Of a stretch of DNA of 64,000 nucleotides, positions 35,062 through 45,243 are shown piece by piece (position 1 is the stretch's first letter; every line of letters starts with the position of its first letter). The DNA lies in assembly GCA_003164295.1 (NCBI GenBank), contig PLTA01000034.1, forward strand, positions 1 to 64,000. The letters run 5' to 3'. The translations under genes were made by a program, and so were the position numbers. The notes beneath the pieces are model-generated. The model saw nothing but the letters and a program-made list of their open reading frames with translations. It did no database searches and was not told the origin of the DNA. This DNA comes from Candidatus Bathyarchaeota archaeon. Lineage in GTDB: Archaea; Thermoproteota; Bathyarchaeia; Bathyarchaeales; Bathycorpusculaceae.

Positions 35062-35479
35062 ATTTGTTTCTCCATTCTAAGAGTTCCGCTTCAAGGGCTC
35101 GATAATTAATGTAGTCTGCAAGCAGCTCTTTGTAAATTTTAGCACCCGCAATAATGCCCCTCAACCGCAAAATATCATCTCTTTTGAGTCCAGAAGTTTC
35201 CAAAGTTTTGAGTGCAGCCGCCAAAGTTTTAAGCGTATCTTCAACACTCGGAAGTTCATTTGGCAATACAATGTTAGAAGAAGAAGGAAGGCTGATGGTA
35301 GCACTTGTTCCTACTTCTTCTTTCAATAATCCCATTCTTACCAATTTTTGACGAACGGCTTGCTCAGAGTATTCACCGTCAAAACTAAACACTAAAACTC
35401 TAAGATCTGTTGTTCCTGAAGTGAATCAGTCTTTTAGTTTTCGTTCATCTTCAATTGGCCACGGCTTACCTTTCGTCAT
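35033..35479 (-). pseudogene. Terminase small subunit-like gene with in-frame TGA
   Basis: From an ATG at 35479 with SD GGAGGT, the frame reads MTKGKPWPIEDERKLKD, then TGA (35428-35426), then FTSGTTDLRVLVFSFDGEYSEQAV and onward to 35033. The two parts join into an N-terminal Myb/HTH-like DNA-binding domain (W..E.E..L...G, then EQAVRQKLVRMGLL) plus a helical tail, typical of TerS. The 119-aa downstream part is open from a GTG at 35392. Best read as a decayed gene. Confidence 0.6.
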
Positions 35480-35540
35480 TTAACCTCCAGCTTCAATATT
35501 TCTAAAGTTCTTCCCCTCAATTTCGCATAAATTGGAAATA

Positions 35541-35711
35541 CTACCCATACTGCCTACGCCTCATTTCTTGGCACTTCTCAGCAATCCATTCGATTGAATT
35601 TTCTTTAACATCTGATTTTTTAAAGAAATGAATATCGGAAACTAGTTTGGCCTTGTTTAAAATGTCGGGCTTAGACCCGTCACCAATTGTCCGAAAGTAA
35701 AAAATGCCTTG
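35541..35711 (-). pseudogene. 3' fragment of an unidentified, probably viral, gene
   Basis: A minus-strand frame of 56 codons with protein-like sequence (YFRTIGDGSKPDILNKAKLV; ENSIEWIAEKCQEMRRRQYG) but no usable start codon; a stop bounds it upstream at 35714. Probably the C-terminal end of a broken gene upstream of terS. The rest of 35480-35821 contains nothing recognisable. Confidence 0.4.
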
Positions 35712-35821
35712 CTAGGAAAATTTCTTTTAAATATTTTATATGTCTTCAATGAGCTAATGCTTCGGTAGAACCCAAAATTTACTCTGTCTTTTTTAAACGG
35801 AAACGGATACAAAACGAACTT

Positions 35822-36019
35822 TTATTGATTTTCATATTCGATGAATCGCATTTTAAGGGTCTGTTCATCTAAAATTTCTATTCGGTCATTCCATAGCATT
35901 TTGGCGCTTGAGGGATTGCTAAATATGGGGAATACTGACCAATCTTTTTTGCTGAGGGCATAGCCAACTCCAAAATAATCAGTATACCAAATTATATTGG
36001 AATAGTCGGTATCAGACAT
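35822..36019 (-). CDS. Hypothetical small protein
   Basis: 65 aa from the ATG at 36019, preceded by AAGGGTG as a possible SD. Reads MSDTDYSNIIWYTDYFGVGY, followed by KKDWSVFPIFSN and IEILDEQTLKMRFIEYE: aromatic-rich, probably a small beta fold. No family recognised. Its position upstream of the terminase remnant suggests viral origin. Confidence 0.45.
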   Translation of the reverse strand: MSDTDYSNIIWYTDYFGVGYALSKKDWSVFPIFSNPSSAKMLWNDRIEILDEQTLKMRFIEYENQ

Positions 36020-36212
36020 GAATTGCACCCTTGGTGTTTTCTTTTGTTTTCATAGGGCATCAACTGGGCTTGTCCATATGGTTTATTGACCCTTAAAAAT
36101 CAAGCTAACAAACGACGTTTTAGAGCAGTGGAGGGCTAGCTGAAAGTGAAAATTTCTAAAACAATATTTGAGTAAGGCTTTTCTGAAATATATCCGTGCT
36201 TAATTGAAAAAA

Positions 36213-37328
36213 TTAGAAGTGAAATTTGTGACTTTTTGTTTGAGTGTCTGTACCAAATTCTTTTGCTAATTGCTCAAGTAGTACACGTTGCGAATTTGTT
36301 AATTTTTCTGGAACTGCTATTCCAATGCGTATATTTAGGTTGCCTTTGCCATATGCTCTGAACCGTGGCAGGCCTTTTCCTTTTAGTGTTATTGTTTCGC
36401 CGACTTGAGTTCCCGGGTGAATTTTAACAGTTGTTGGTCCTTCAAGTGTGGGGATTGTTATGTCTGCGCCAAGTGCGGCTTGTGGAAAAGTAATCATTGC
36501 TATGTACCAGAGGTCTTCTGCTTCTCTGATGAATTGTTGATGAAGTTTAATGTGGACTATTACGTATAGGTCGCCTGGTTCGCCGCCGTTAGAGGTCATG
36601 TCTCCTTCTCCTCTTAATCGGAGCTGGTATCCCTCATCTATGCCCGCGGGAATATGAACAGTGATTTTTCTGCGTTTCTTAACTAACCCCGAACCACGAC
36701 AGTTGCCACATGGTGTCTCAATCAACTTACCTTTTCCCTTACATTGAGGACAAATAGCAACCTGAACAAATACTCCAAAGCTACTTCTTTGCTGAACCTG
36801 AACTTGCCCCGCACCACCACATCTTGGACAAACTCTAGCCGATGTACCCGGAGCTGCACCTGAACCCCCGCATACATCACAGCGTTCTGTTCTTGGAATT
36901 TCCATTTCTTTATCGGCGCCTTTAGCCGCTTCTTCCAAAGTTATTTCAAGATCAACAGCTAAATCTTGGCCTCTATTGCTTCTTTCAACGCCAAAGCCTC
37001 CGCTTCCTCCAAAGAAAGTGCGGAAAATATCGCCAAAACCCATATCTCTAAACACTGAGTCGAAATCGGCGCCTCTGAAAATGTCTTCCTGCTTATATCT
37101 TTGGTCAAAACCTGAATGGCCAAGTTGGTCATAGGTTTGTCTTTTTTGGTCATCAGAGAGAACCGCGTAGGCTTCAGAGATTTCTTTGAATCTTTCTTCT
37201 GCACCTACGTCTTTGTTGCGGTCAGGATGGAACTCCATGGCTAATTTTCTATATGCATCTTTAATTTCGTCTTTGCTTGCGCTACGTTGAACACCTAGAA
37301 CTTCATAGTAATCTTTTTTTTCAGCCAT
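36213..37328 (-). CDS. dnaJ: Chaperone DnaJ
   Basis: 371 aa. J domain with YRKLAMEFHPDRNKD (HPD motif), a Gly/Phe-rich linker, four zinc repeats CDVCGGSG, CPRCGGAG, CPQCKGKG and CGNCRGSG, and two C-terminal substrate-binding domains. Stimulates DnaK ATPase and delivers substrates. Unusually it is not next to grpE-dnaK, which lie 5.4 kb away on the same strand. Of bacterial type, as DnaJ in archaea generally is. Confidence 0.96.
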   Translation of the reverse strand: MAEKKDYYEVLGVQRSASKDEIKDAYRKLAMEFHPDRNKDVGAEERFKEISEAYAVLSDDQKRQTYDQLGHSGFDQRYKQEDIFRGADFDSVFRDMGFGDIFRTFFGGSGGFGVERSNRGQDLAVDLEITLEEAAKGADKEMEIPRTERCDVCGGSGAAPGTSARVCPRCGGAGQVQVQQRSSFGVFVQVAICPQCKGKGKLIETPCGNCRGSGLVKKRRKITVHIPAGIDEGYQLRLRGEGDMTSNGGEPGDLYVIVHIKLHQQFIREAEDLWYIAMITFPQAALGADITIPTLEGPTTVKIHPGTQVGETITLKGKGLPRFRAYGKGNLNIRIGIAVPEKLTNSQRVLLEQLAKEFGTDTQTKSHKFHF

Positions 37329-37567
37329 TACATTTTACCGCTAAATCAACATTTTATTTAACTTTAAAGGTAGCTTCAGACTGGAATTTATACCATTTCC
37401 CTAAGTTTACGTTTTCCCTCGAATAGACTTTTTTTTAGCCATTTTTAAATAATCTTCCAAAATCGATTTAAACCACGATAAGATTACTAAAAGATAGTTG
37501 GGCAAGAAGCCAGTTAATTTTTTTTTAACTTCTTCTTTCTCATCTCTATAAATAAGGAAGAAAAAAA

Positions 37568-40387
37568 ATGCAAAATTTAAAAAATAAAACTTTAACAGTA
37601 TTAGTAGCAGCAATTCTAATGATTTCAATCGGAGCATCGACAACAGCATTTTTACCAAGTGCTAGTGCACATACTCCATCCCAACAACTTCAACTCTTAG
37701 CTAACATCAATGTTGCACCAAACCCAGCAGGTCTAGGCCAATCAGTCACAGTCGGCTTCTGGCTAAATGAACCTCCACTAACCGCAAGCGGCCCATACGG
37801 AGACAGATATGGACCATTCACAATAAACGTTATAAAACCAGATGGAACCAACGATACACTAGGACCATTTATTTCTGACGATACAGGAGGAACAAGCACT
37901 CACTACACACCCGCAGCACTCGGCACATACAAATTCCAAATGTCATTCCCAGGAATGACCATAACTGGATATACAAACAACCCAATTGGACAAACTCCCG
38001 CAAGCTCCCTCACTAACGTTGGTTATATTAACGACACTATTTTACCCGCAATGAGTCCAGTAGCAACACTTGTCGTACAACAAAATCCAGTACCACAAAT
38101 TCCAGCAGCTCCACTTCCAACAGCCTACTGGCAAACCCCAATAAACGCAATGAACGTTCAAAACTGGTATGCACTTGGAGGTCCTTACCTTGGTCTCTAC
38201 ACTGGATACGGCGCAGGCAAAGGCGCATCCAACTACAATGCCACCACAAACTTCAACCCCTACAGTACAGCGCCAACAACCTCTCACATCATGTGGACAA
38301 GACCCCTAGCTTTCGGAGGCGCAATCGGTGGAGACGCTGGCGGAACAACAACCTACGGTAACTATTACTCAACATCTCAATACGAACGCAAATATCTTCC
38401 AATAGTAATCAACGGCTTCCTCTATTACACTGATTTCCCAGGAAGTTCAACTAGCCCCTTAGCTAACATCTGCATTGACTTATACACTGGCAAAACTGTA
38501 TGGACTGACGATTCAACCAACTATGCCGGCGGTGATCCACTGCATAATATGCTAACAACAACTGGCGTAGTTATGACTCTAACATGCGGTCAAGTACTCG
38601 ATTACGTCTCACCTAACCAATACGGTGGAATGGCATATCTATGGGAAACAGGAACCCCTGCTTGGATTACTCCTAGCGTTATGAACGTAACTGGGACAAC
38701 CCTGAACATGTTTGATGCAATGACCGGTAAATACATCCTCAGCATAGTAAACGGCACAGGTTTCAGCTACGGAAATACGGTAGACTCAAGCGGAAACTTA
38801 GTATCTTACTACACTAATACCACAGTTGGCTCACAAACAATCTATGGCGCAATTCAACCAGTCACAGGACCACTTCCAACAAAAGTTACTAACACCGCAG
38901 GCAACTCACTACTCGAAGCTTGGAACTCAACACAATGCATAATGGAAGGCGCTGGATGGTCAACTGGTTCAGCCTCAGGCTGGTACTGGAGACCACCACA
39001 AGGAGCACTCATTCCATTTTCATATGGTATACAATCAGCATGGCAACTACCTGGAACTGTTCCAGTTGGTGCATATGTAAACAATGCAACATTACCAAGC
39101 ACTTGGACAGTGTCAGGTGTAAACAGCGGAGTAGCAATCCTCTATTCATTAGCAAACAACGGACTCACAAACTACTTCCAGACAGGATACGCAGTCTATA
39201 CCGGCTATGACGTAACTACAGGAAACCAATTGTTTGAACAAAATATTTCTTTCATACCTTACACTGCAGTCAACTTAGACAACTATGGCAACGTCGGCGA
39301 CGGACTCTTTACTACCATTGTCAAAGAGACTGGACAAGTTACAGCTTACAGTGTCACTACAGGTCAACAAGTATGGCAAACAACACTTACCGGCTTAAAT
39401 GGCGGACCACTCAATCCTTACGATACTGTCGGCGGAATCAAAGGAAACGTTTACGGAAATAGCTTCTTAGTCTTTGGCTTCGGTGGAGACGCATGGTCTC
39501 TAGACATGACTACTGGCAAAGTCAATTGGTATACAAACACAACCCAAATTACCGGTGAAGCTGGCACAAACACTCCATATGGCGTTTGGCCTATCTGGGT
39601 ACAAACAGGCATCGGCGGTGGCGGCGGAATAGAGTTCCTTGAAGAAGGACATGAATATTCACCACCATTGTTCATTGGAGCACAACTATTAGCATTGAAC
39701 ATCACAACAGGACAGCTAGTATGGCAATTGCCTTCATTTAGCGTTGACGGAAATCCTGAATTAGCATACGGCATTCTGACATCACTAAACGCATATGACA
39801 ACCAAATCTACGCTTATGGCCAAGGACCAAGTGCAACTACAGTTTCAGCACCACAAGCTGGCATAGTAACTAACAGTCCAGTGACAATCACAGGCTCAGT
39901 AATGGACGTTTCCGCAGGCGCAAAACAAGAAGCAGTAGCAGCAGACTATCCAAACGGCTTACCCTGTGTATCTGATGCAAGCCAGAGCCAATTTATGGCA
40001 ACTGTTTATGAACAGCAACCCGACGCACACAACGAAACTGGAGTACCAGTCACAATAAGCGTTATTGACTCAAACAACAACTACAGAGTCATAGGTACAA
40101 CAACAACTGATGGCACAGGCAAATACGGATTCACTTGGACACCAGACATTGCAGGCAACTACACAGTCATCGCAACATTCGCAGGTACAGGCGCATACTG
40201 GGGTAGTACAGCTCAAACATACGCTTATGTAGCTAATCCAGCGTCAACATCAGCAACTCCAGCTCCAACATCTTCAACAGGAAACGCAACAACTAACACA
40301 TACGTCCTCGTAGGAGTTATCGCCATCATAATCGTAATAGCTATAGTCGGCGCAATACTCGCTATGATGCTTAGAAAGCATCCATAA
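37568..40387 (+). CDS. Large surface protein with PQQ-like beta-propeller repeats
   Basis: 939 aa. Signal peptide (about 8-35, ending ASAH), an Ig-like N-terminal part, then propeller blades of the PQQ type: DLYTGKTVWTDD, AYSVTTGQQVWQTT, SLDMTTGKVNWYTN and ALNITTGQLVWQLP. An Ig-like domain (GVPVTISVIDSNNNYRVIGT) precedes a Ser/Thr-rich stalk and a C-terminal helix (YVLVGVIAIIIVIAIVGAIL) with basic end. Many N-x-S/T sites. Probably an abundant cell-envelope or S-layer-associated protein. Confidence 0.75.
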   Translation: MQNLKNKTLTVLVAAILMISIGASTTAFLPSASAHTPSQQLQLLANINVAPNPAGLGQSVTVGFWLNEPPLTASGPYGDRYGPFTINVIKPDGTNDTLGPFISDDTGGTSTHYTPAALGTYKFQMSFPGMTITGYTNNPIGQTPASSLTNVGYINDTILPAMSPVATLVVQQNPVPQIPAAPLPTAYWQTPINAMNVQNWYALGGPYLGLYTGYGAGKGASNYNATTNFNPYSTAPTTSHIMWTRPLAFGGAIGGDAGGTTTYGNYYSTSQYERKYLPIVINGFLYYTDFPGSSTSPLANICIDLYTGKTVWTDDSTNYAGGDPLHNMLTTTGVVMTLTCGQVLDYVSPNQYGGMAYLWETGTPAWITPSVMNVTGTTLNMFDAMTGKYILSIVNGTGFSYGNTVDSSGNLVSYYTNTTVGSQTIYGAIQPVTGPLPTKVTNTAGNSLLEAWNSTQCIMEGAGWSTGSASGWYWRPPQGALIPFSYGIQSAWQLPGTVPVGAYVNNATLPSTWTVSGVNSGVAILYSLANNGLTNYFQTGYAVYTGYDVTTGNQLFEQNISFIPYTAVNLDNYGNVGDGLFTTIVKETGQVTAYSVTTGQQVWQTTLTGLNGGPLNPYDTVGGIKGNVYGNSFLVFGFGGDAWSLDMTTGKVNWYTNTTQITGEAGTNTPYGVWPIWVQTGIGGGGGIEFLEEGHEYSPPLFIGAQLLALNITTGQLVWQLPSFSVDGNPELAYGILTSLNAYDNQIYAYGQGPSATTVSAPQAGIVTNSPVTITGSVMDVSAGAKQEAVAADYPNGLPCVSDASQSQFMATVYEQQPDAHNETGVPVTISVIDSNNNYRVIGTTTTDGTGKYGFTWTPDIAGNYTVIATFAGTGAYWGSTAQTYAYVANPASTSATPAPTSSTGNATTNTYVLVGVIAIIIVIAIVGAILAMMLRKHP

Positions 40388-40525
40388 GACAACACAACGA
40401 AAACAAAAAAAAATAAACCCTTTTTCTTTTTTTAAATTTTTTAAAAAACCCATTATTTTAAGATTTATAAAATATTATAGATTTCAACACAAGTTAAATC
40501 AAAATAATAATTAAGTTAAGTTAGA

Positions 40526-40822
40526 TTATCCAACATTGTTAAAAGCTTTAAAGGTTATTTTTATGAATTTTTTCCTCGATTCATGCACTTCAAATTTTGG
40601 ATGCTTAACTACAATTATAGGCGGTATTTTCTCTCCTTTTTTGATTTTCTGCTTGTACAGCTTTATGACTTCTGGAAAAATTTTTGTGAATGCAACGATT
40701 TTTTCAATAGGCAACTGCTCCAAATATTTTTTAGGATTAGAAAATGCATCAATGTTAATTCCTCGTTCTCTTAGTCCCATTAACCGCGTAATGTCAAAAA
40801 CACGTTTTGCCAAATAATTCAC
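40526..40822 (-). CDS. Hypothetical protein with ParB-like segment
   Basis: 98 aa. Residues about 35-75 (LEQLPIEKIVAFTKIFPEVI; LYKQKIKKGEKIPPIIVVKH) resemble the start of a ParB/sulfiredoxin-like domain (xVxxYxxxIxxGxxxPPIxV), but the catalytic or DNA-binding remainder is missing, so it may be truncated. An opposite-strand ORF here is less protein-like. Function not assigned. Confidence 0.5.
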   Translation of the reverse strand: MNYLAKRVFDITRLMGLRERGINIDAFSNPKKYLEQLPIEKIVAFTKIFPEVIKLYKQKIKKGEKIPPIIVVKHPKFEVHESRKKFIKITFKAFNNVG

Positions 40823-40837
40823 ATTTCCTTTTTTTAC

Positions 40838-41734
40838 TTAAACCATTGCTTTTCTTCCGTTACGGGTGCTAAACCGCCAAACGAAAAGCCATTCAACAAT
40901 CAAAACCACGCAGGCGCCAGCCACAAAAGCGGGGCCTAAAGGAAACAGGTAACTTGAAACTCCGCCCACAGAGAGCACAGCAGACGTAATTATAAAAACG
41001 CCGGCAACAACGAAGAATGTGAGGTATCCTTTTCGGTTTCTCTTGTTCTTTTTGAGCCACCCTCCAAGATAAATCAGCACAATCCCAGTTAGAAGACTCA
41101 TAGGCGGAATGATTCGGGTTGAAAGGATTAGGCTTTTGGCCGCCATTGCAAAACTAGGGTTCAATAGGGCATAAAGAATAAGAAGTGAAAAAGAACCCAA
41201 AGCAAGCCATTTATCGAACAGTTGCCCGTTAGTTGCTGGTCCATAGGTCCTACGCCAAGGAATTGCTCTTGTCTCCTTCAAATCAGGATCAGAAAGCTTT
41301 GTCATCTCCGGAGAATCTTCATTTATAAAGCAAACTCGATCCGATGGCTTCTGATCCCCTTGCTCCAGTTTGCACCCGCCTTCTTTTGATATTGCAGACA
41401 ATGTGTAACGACCCCGTTTCACCAGTCTAGAAAAAGGAAAAAGCCACTCGACGCCCTTGTCTTTCTCTGTAGTGAAGGAATCTATGAAACTATGCAGGAA
41501 TGCACCCAGGGCAAGCCAAACATTCACAAAAAACAATGCTGACAGAAAAAACAAGTTATGGAAAAGCGCTCGATGATACTGTTCCTCTCGAAAAGTTTTG
41601 GGACTCACTAAGAGGTATTCTCGATCAAGGTCAGGAATAAAGCTGCCTATGCCCGCCAACAGGGTAAAGTAGGGGTTGCCTGTGAAAATTGTTGTGATCA
41701 CGCCAGCAAAAAAGATGTGGGTACCAAGATTCAA
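40838..41734 (-). CDS. YdjM-like membrane-bound metal-dependent hydrolase
   Basis: 298 aa. The N-terminal half has the YdjM/PF04307 pattern: MNLGTHIFFAGVITTIF, IGSFIPDLDREYL, QYHRALFHNLFFLSALFF and GAFLHSFIDSFTTEKDKGVEWLFPFS, with conserved His and Asp in or near helices. Two further pairs of helices follow. Relatives are uncharacterised putative hydrolases. Its last codons lie 15 nt from the 98-aa gene start. Confidence 0.8.
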   Translation of the reverse strand: MNLGTHIFFAGVITTIFTGNPYFTLLAGIGSFIPDLDREYLLVSPKTFREEQYHRALFHNLFFLSALFFVNVWLALGAFLHSFIDSFTTEKDKGVEWLFPFSRLVKRGRYTLSAISKEGGCKLEQGDQKPSDRVCFINEDSPEMTKLSDPDLKETRAIPWRRTYGPATNGQLFDKWLALGSFSLLILYALLNPSFAMAAKSLILSTRIIPPMSLLTGIVLIYLGGWLKKNKRNRKGYLTFFVVAGVFIITSAVLSVGGVSSYLFPLGPAFVAGACVVLIVEWLFVWRFSTRNGRKAMV

Positions 41735-41941
41735 AACTGAGACCTATTAAAAAAATAGTTAAGGCTAAAATAAAAAGATTCTTAACTTAATAATCAAAAC
41801 AGAAAAGACCTATAGCTTCTGTGAATTTGACTTGGTTCCGTTAAAAACGTTATAAAATAAGTCAAATCATAAGAAGGAAAAAAAATAATTATCAAAGTTG
41901 GTTGAATATCCAGGTTATTCTTCTCTATTTATTGTCTTTGT

Positions 41942-42070
41942 CTATTTGCAGTCTACTAAATGGGCTGTGCCGTCTGGACAAAAAACTTTTTCACCTAAAC
42001 AAACCTTGGTAAAACGAAGTTTACACTCAAAAAGTTGCCTTTCGCATCCGTCACAATCACGAGATAACAT
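41942..42070 (-). CDS. 42-aa six-cysteine protein
   Basis: Starts MLSRDCDGCERQLFECKLRF and has cysteines at 6, 9, 16, 24, 31 and 41, one residue in seven. The ATG is preceded by AGGTGG as Shine-Dalgarno (42074-42079). The cysteine spacing suggests one or two zinc sites or a disulfide-rich fold. No family recognised. The plus-strand ORF over the same DNA is less credible. Confidence 0.6.
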   Translation of the reverse strand: MLSRDCDGCERQLFECKLRFTKVCLGEKVFCPDGTAHLVDCK

Positions 42071-42749
42071 ATTGCCACCTCACATTGCTTGATATGAATT
42101 TTTTGAAGTAAGGCAAACTAAAGAATTGAAGATTTGCGTGTCACAATTACTTCGCACACTGTAACGTAAATCTGAGGCTGTTTTTTCAAATAGGTAGCAA
42201 TTCGCCTATAAGATTTAAACCCAAGAATTAGAGGCAAAATGTCAATTCTCTTAATCAGAGTTTCGCTAGATGACTTTTCAACTAAAAATTAGAAACCTCT
42301 TAAGAAACTCGGTCTACAGAGACCAAATAACGACACCAGAAAAGGGGTCTTTCATCTTTCCAGAAACCGACCAAAAATTAACATCAGAACCGTTCATTCA
42401 AGAAGGTACACCATACGAAAGGAAACCCAAAAATTCAATAAAACAGAGCGACCATAAAAGCAACCTAAACCTCTAGCATAATTTGACTTTTTCAAGTACA
42501 TTTTTAATCCTATATTTGACCTAAAAAAGAGAATGACTCAAAACAGCGAAGACAGCGACAATGAAAAGAACATAAAAGAGGATTCTCAATTTAACGGTGA
42601 ATCCGTAGACAATAAGATATACACTTCCCAGAGGAATTTTAGAACCTAAAGTTTGTTTAAAATTATAAAAAGAAAAAAACTATAATGAGAGAGATAAAGT
42701 ATGCAAACATCCAAAAGAAAAAAGAAAAAGGATGTTATACCTATGGAAG
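42071..42749. other. Intergenic region with imperfect dyad and weak small ORFs
   Basis: 679 nt. An inverted repeat (42130-42139 / 42164-42173) is listed separately. Two plus-strand frames, 42270-42476 (68 aa, polar, low complexity) and 42533-42649 (38 aa, acidic, starting MTQNSEDSDNEK), have no clear ribosome sites and are not supported strongly enough to call as genes. Confidence 0.35.
42130..42173. promoter_or_regulatory. 10-bp inverted repeat with 24-nt spacer
   Basis: AGATTTGCGT (42130-42139) and ACGTAAATCT (42164-42173) pair with one mismatch. It lies 60 nt upstream of the six-cysteine gene start and could be an operator or RNA hairpin. Confidence 0.35.
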
Positions 42750-44687
42750 CTACTTTACTTTGTAGTCTTCTGAATCAACAACTTTCTCTTCGCCAGATTC
42801 TTCAGGACCTGGACCTTGGGGACCATCAGTTGGCGGCATTTGCGGTCCTGCTCCCGCTTCTGGACCTTGACCAGGTTGCTGCTGTTGCTGTCCCTGTTGT
42901 TTGGCGTATTCTGAAGCTGCTTGCTGGTAAACTTTTGTTCCTACTTCTTGCAATACCTTCTGTAGTGCGTCAGATTTTGTTTTTACTTGAGTCATGTCGT
43001 TGGTTGCCAGTGCGTTTTTGAGTTCCGTCACGGCTGCGTCAATTTTGGCTGTCTCTTCAGGGCTTATTTTGCCGGCAAGATCTGTTTTGGTTCGCTCGGC
43101 TGTGTAAACTAAGCTGTCAGCATTGTTGCGAATTTCTGCTTCTTCTCGTTTCTTTTTGTCTTGTTCTGCGTATTGGTCAGCGTCTTTGATTAGGCGTTCT
43201 TTTTCTTCTTTGGATAGTTTGGTGGATGCTGTAATGCGGATTTTTGATTCTTTTCCAGTTCCTAAGTCTTTGGCAGTTACGTTCATTATACCGTTGGCGT
43301 CGATGTCAAAGGTTACTTCTATTTGTGGGACTCCTCTTGGTGCTGGCGGTAAATCTACGAGGTTAAAAGTTCCAAGTGAAACATTGTCTTGTGCCATGGC
43401 ACGTTCACCTTGAAGCACGTGGATGGTTACTGCTGTTTGGAAGTCCGCTGCTGTAGTGAAGATTTGGCTTCTCTTGGTTGGGATAGTTGTGTTCTTATCC
43501 ATAACTTTGGTCATTACGCTACCCATAGTTTCTAAACCCAACGTCAATGGGGTCACATCGAGTAAGAGCAGGTCTGTTACTTCGCCTGATACGACTCCTC
43601 CTTGGATTGCTGCACCAATTGCAACGCTTTCCATCGGGTCTATGCCGCGTTCAGGAGATTTGCTTAATATTTGCTCAACGAACCTTTGGACAAGAGGCAT
43701 TCTAGTCATTCCGCCGATCAAGATGATTTTGTCAATTTGCTGTGGGCTTAGTTTGGCATCTTCAAGAGCTTTAAGAAGAGTAGGTTGTGTTTTCTGAACG
43801 ATTGGCTGCGCTAAAGATTCCAGTTTAGTTCTAGTCAAAGTGAGGTGAAGATGTTTGGGTCCTGAAGCGTCTGCAGTTAAAAATGGCAGGTCAATGTCTG
43901 TACTCATTAATGTTGAGAGCTCAATTTTGGCTTTTTCAGCTGCATCTTTAAGCCTTGGCATCGCCATTCTATCGCTTGAGATGTCTATGCCTGTTTGTCT
44001 TTTGAACTCGCCCAAAATGTAGTCCATGACTGCTTTGTCAACGTCTGTTCCGCCAAGTTGGGTATCGCCGCTTGTGCTAAGAACTTGGAAGACTCCCTTG
44101 CCAAAATCCATAACTGTAACATCATGGGTTCCGCCGCCGAAACTGAAAATAAGGATTTTCATTTCTTGCTGTAACTTGTCTATGCCATAGGCAAGGCATG
44201 CAGCGGTGGGTTCATTTATTATTCGCATGACTTGGAAGCCTGCGATTTCTCCTGCATCTTTGGTGGCTTGACGTTGGTTATCATTGAAGTGTGCTGGAAC
44301 GGTGATGACTGCTTTGCTAATTGTGCCTCCAAGATAGGTTTCTGCATCTTTCTTTATTTTTTGAAGTATAAACGCTGAGATTTGCTGCGGAGTGTACTCT
44401 TTGCCGTAGATGTTAATTTTATAGTCGGTGCCCATTTTACGTTTTATTTCAAAAACTGTTCCTTCTGGATTGGTTGCTGCTTGACGTTTTGCTGGTTCTC
44501 CTACTAAGAGTTGCCCGTCTTTTGTGAAAGCTACAACTGATGGGAACATTTTTCCCGCCATGGTTGGGCCTTCTGCGCTTGGGATAACAGTAGAATGTCC
44601 ACCTTCATAGATGGCGGCTGCTGAATTGGTTGTTCCTAAATCTATTCCTAATACTTTTTGATTTGTTTTTTGATTTTGGGTGCTCAT
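42750..44687 (-). CDS. dnaK: Chaperone DnaK (Hsp70) with altered phosphate-2 motif
   Basis: 645 aa. Nucleotide-binding domain with [39 protein letters not shown] (E159) and LIGGMTRMP; substrate domain with [16 protein letters not shown]; helical lid and a Gln-rich tail. The usual DLGGGT phosphate-2 motif reads SFGGGTHD, so the Mg-associated Asp is Ser182; Thr187 and Asp189 are kept. It folds proteins with DnaJ/GrpE. Overlaps grpE by 4 nt. Archaeal dnaK is considered acquired from bacteria. Confidence 0.96.
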   Translation of the reverse strand: MSTQNQKTNQKVLGIDLGTTNSAAAIYEGGHSTVIPSAEGPTMAGKMFPSVVAFTKDGQLLVGEPAKRQAATNPEGTVFEIKRKMGTDYKINIYGKEYTPQQISAFILQKIKKDAETYLGGTISKAVITVPAHFNDNQRQATKDAGEIAGFQVMRIINEPTAACLAYGIDKLQQEMKILIFSFGGGTHDVTVMDFGKGVFQVLSTSGDTQLGGTDVDKAVMDYILGEFKRQTGIDISSDRMAMPRLKDAAEKAKIELSTLMSTDIDLPFLTADASGPKHLHLTLTRTKLESLAQPIVQKTQPTLLKALEDAKLSPQQIDKIILIGGMTRMPLVQRFVEQILSKSPERGIDPMESVAIGAAIQGGVVSGEVTDLLLLDVTPLTLGLETMGSVMTKVMDKNTTIPTKRSQIFTTAADFQTAVTIHVLQGERAMAQDNVSLGTFNLVDLPPAPRGVPQIEVTFDIDANGIMNVTAKDLGTGKESKIRITASTKLSKEEKERLIKDADQYAEQDKKKREEAEIRNNADSLVYTAERTKTDLAGKISPEETAKIDAAVTELKNALATNDMTQVKTKSDALQKVLQEVGTKVYQQAASEYAKQQGQQQQQPGQGPEAGAGPQMPPTDGPQGPGPEESGEEKVVDSEDYKVK

Positions 44688-45217
44688 TTATTTTTTTCCT
44701 CCATTTGGTTACTTTCATTTTTTGGTTTAACTGCTACTTTGACGATGGTAGGTCTGATGACTTTCCCCCTCATCATGTAGCCTTTTCGTATTTCCTCAAG
44801 AACCGTGCCGTCTGCAACATCATTTTGCTCTATGACGGCTACAGCATTGTGAAGAGTGGGGTCAAAAACTTTGCCCTCAGGGCTTGCAATTGGAGTAACA
44901 CCCTCTTGTTCAAGAACCTTTCTGAACTTTTTCAGTGTCATTTCCACCCCTTCAATCAGGGAATCGGGCGATGTTGAGATTTCCCCGTTTTTGACCGCTA
45001 ACTCCAACTCATCAACAACATCTAACAATTGAATGACGAAGCGTTCGGTGCAATAATTTTTTACTTGTTCAGCTTCTCGCGCGGTTCGATTCTTAAAGTT
45101 TTCAAGGTCAGCTTGTAAATACTTGAGCCTAGTCAAATAATCTTCTGAACGCTTCCTTTCACAATCTAGAAGCTGCTCTAAGTTATCATTCGACGGCGTT
45201 TCTTTCTCATCAACCAT
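44684..45217 (-). CDS. grpE: Nucleotide exchange factor GrpE
   Basis: 177 aa. A long N-terminal helix (about 5-80, [21 protein letters not shown]) and a C-terminal beta domain with [16 protein letters not shown] and [26 protein letters not shown], the GrpE signature. Releases ADP from DnaK. The stop overlaps the dnaK start (ATGA), and orf133 lies 26 nt upstream, making a three-gene operon. Confidence 0.95.
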   Translation of the reverse strand: MVDEKETPSNDNLEQLLDCERKRSEDYLTRLKYLQADLENFKNRTAREAEQVKNYCTERFVIQLLDVVDELELAVKNGEISTSPDSLIEGVEMTLKKFRKVLEQEGVTPIASPEGKVFDPTLHNAVAVIEQNDVADGTVLEEIRKGYMMRGKVIRPTIVKVAVKPKNESNQMEEKNK

Positions 45218-45243
45218 TTTTGCAGGTCCCTCATTAGTTTAGT

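Noticed and set aside
35426-35428. TGA in the terminase small subunit as selenocysteine or recoded codon
   Set aside because: No SECIS-like hairpin seen, viral TerS proteins are not selenoproteins, and neighbouring fragments show decay; a nonsense mutation is simpler.
42270-42649. Two small plus-strand ORFs (68 and 38 aa)
   Set aside because: No clear ribosome site, polar low-complexity sequence, no recognisable domain; left as intergenic.
42701-43021. Plus-strand 106-aa ORF opposite dnaK
   Set aside because: Low-complexity Leu-rich antisense of the Gln/Pro-rich DnaK tail; dnaK is unquestionably the real gene.
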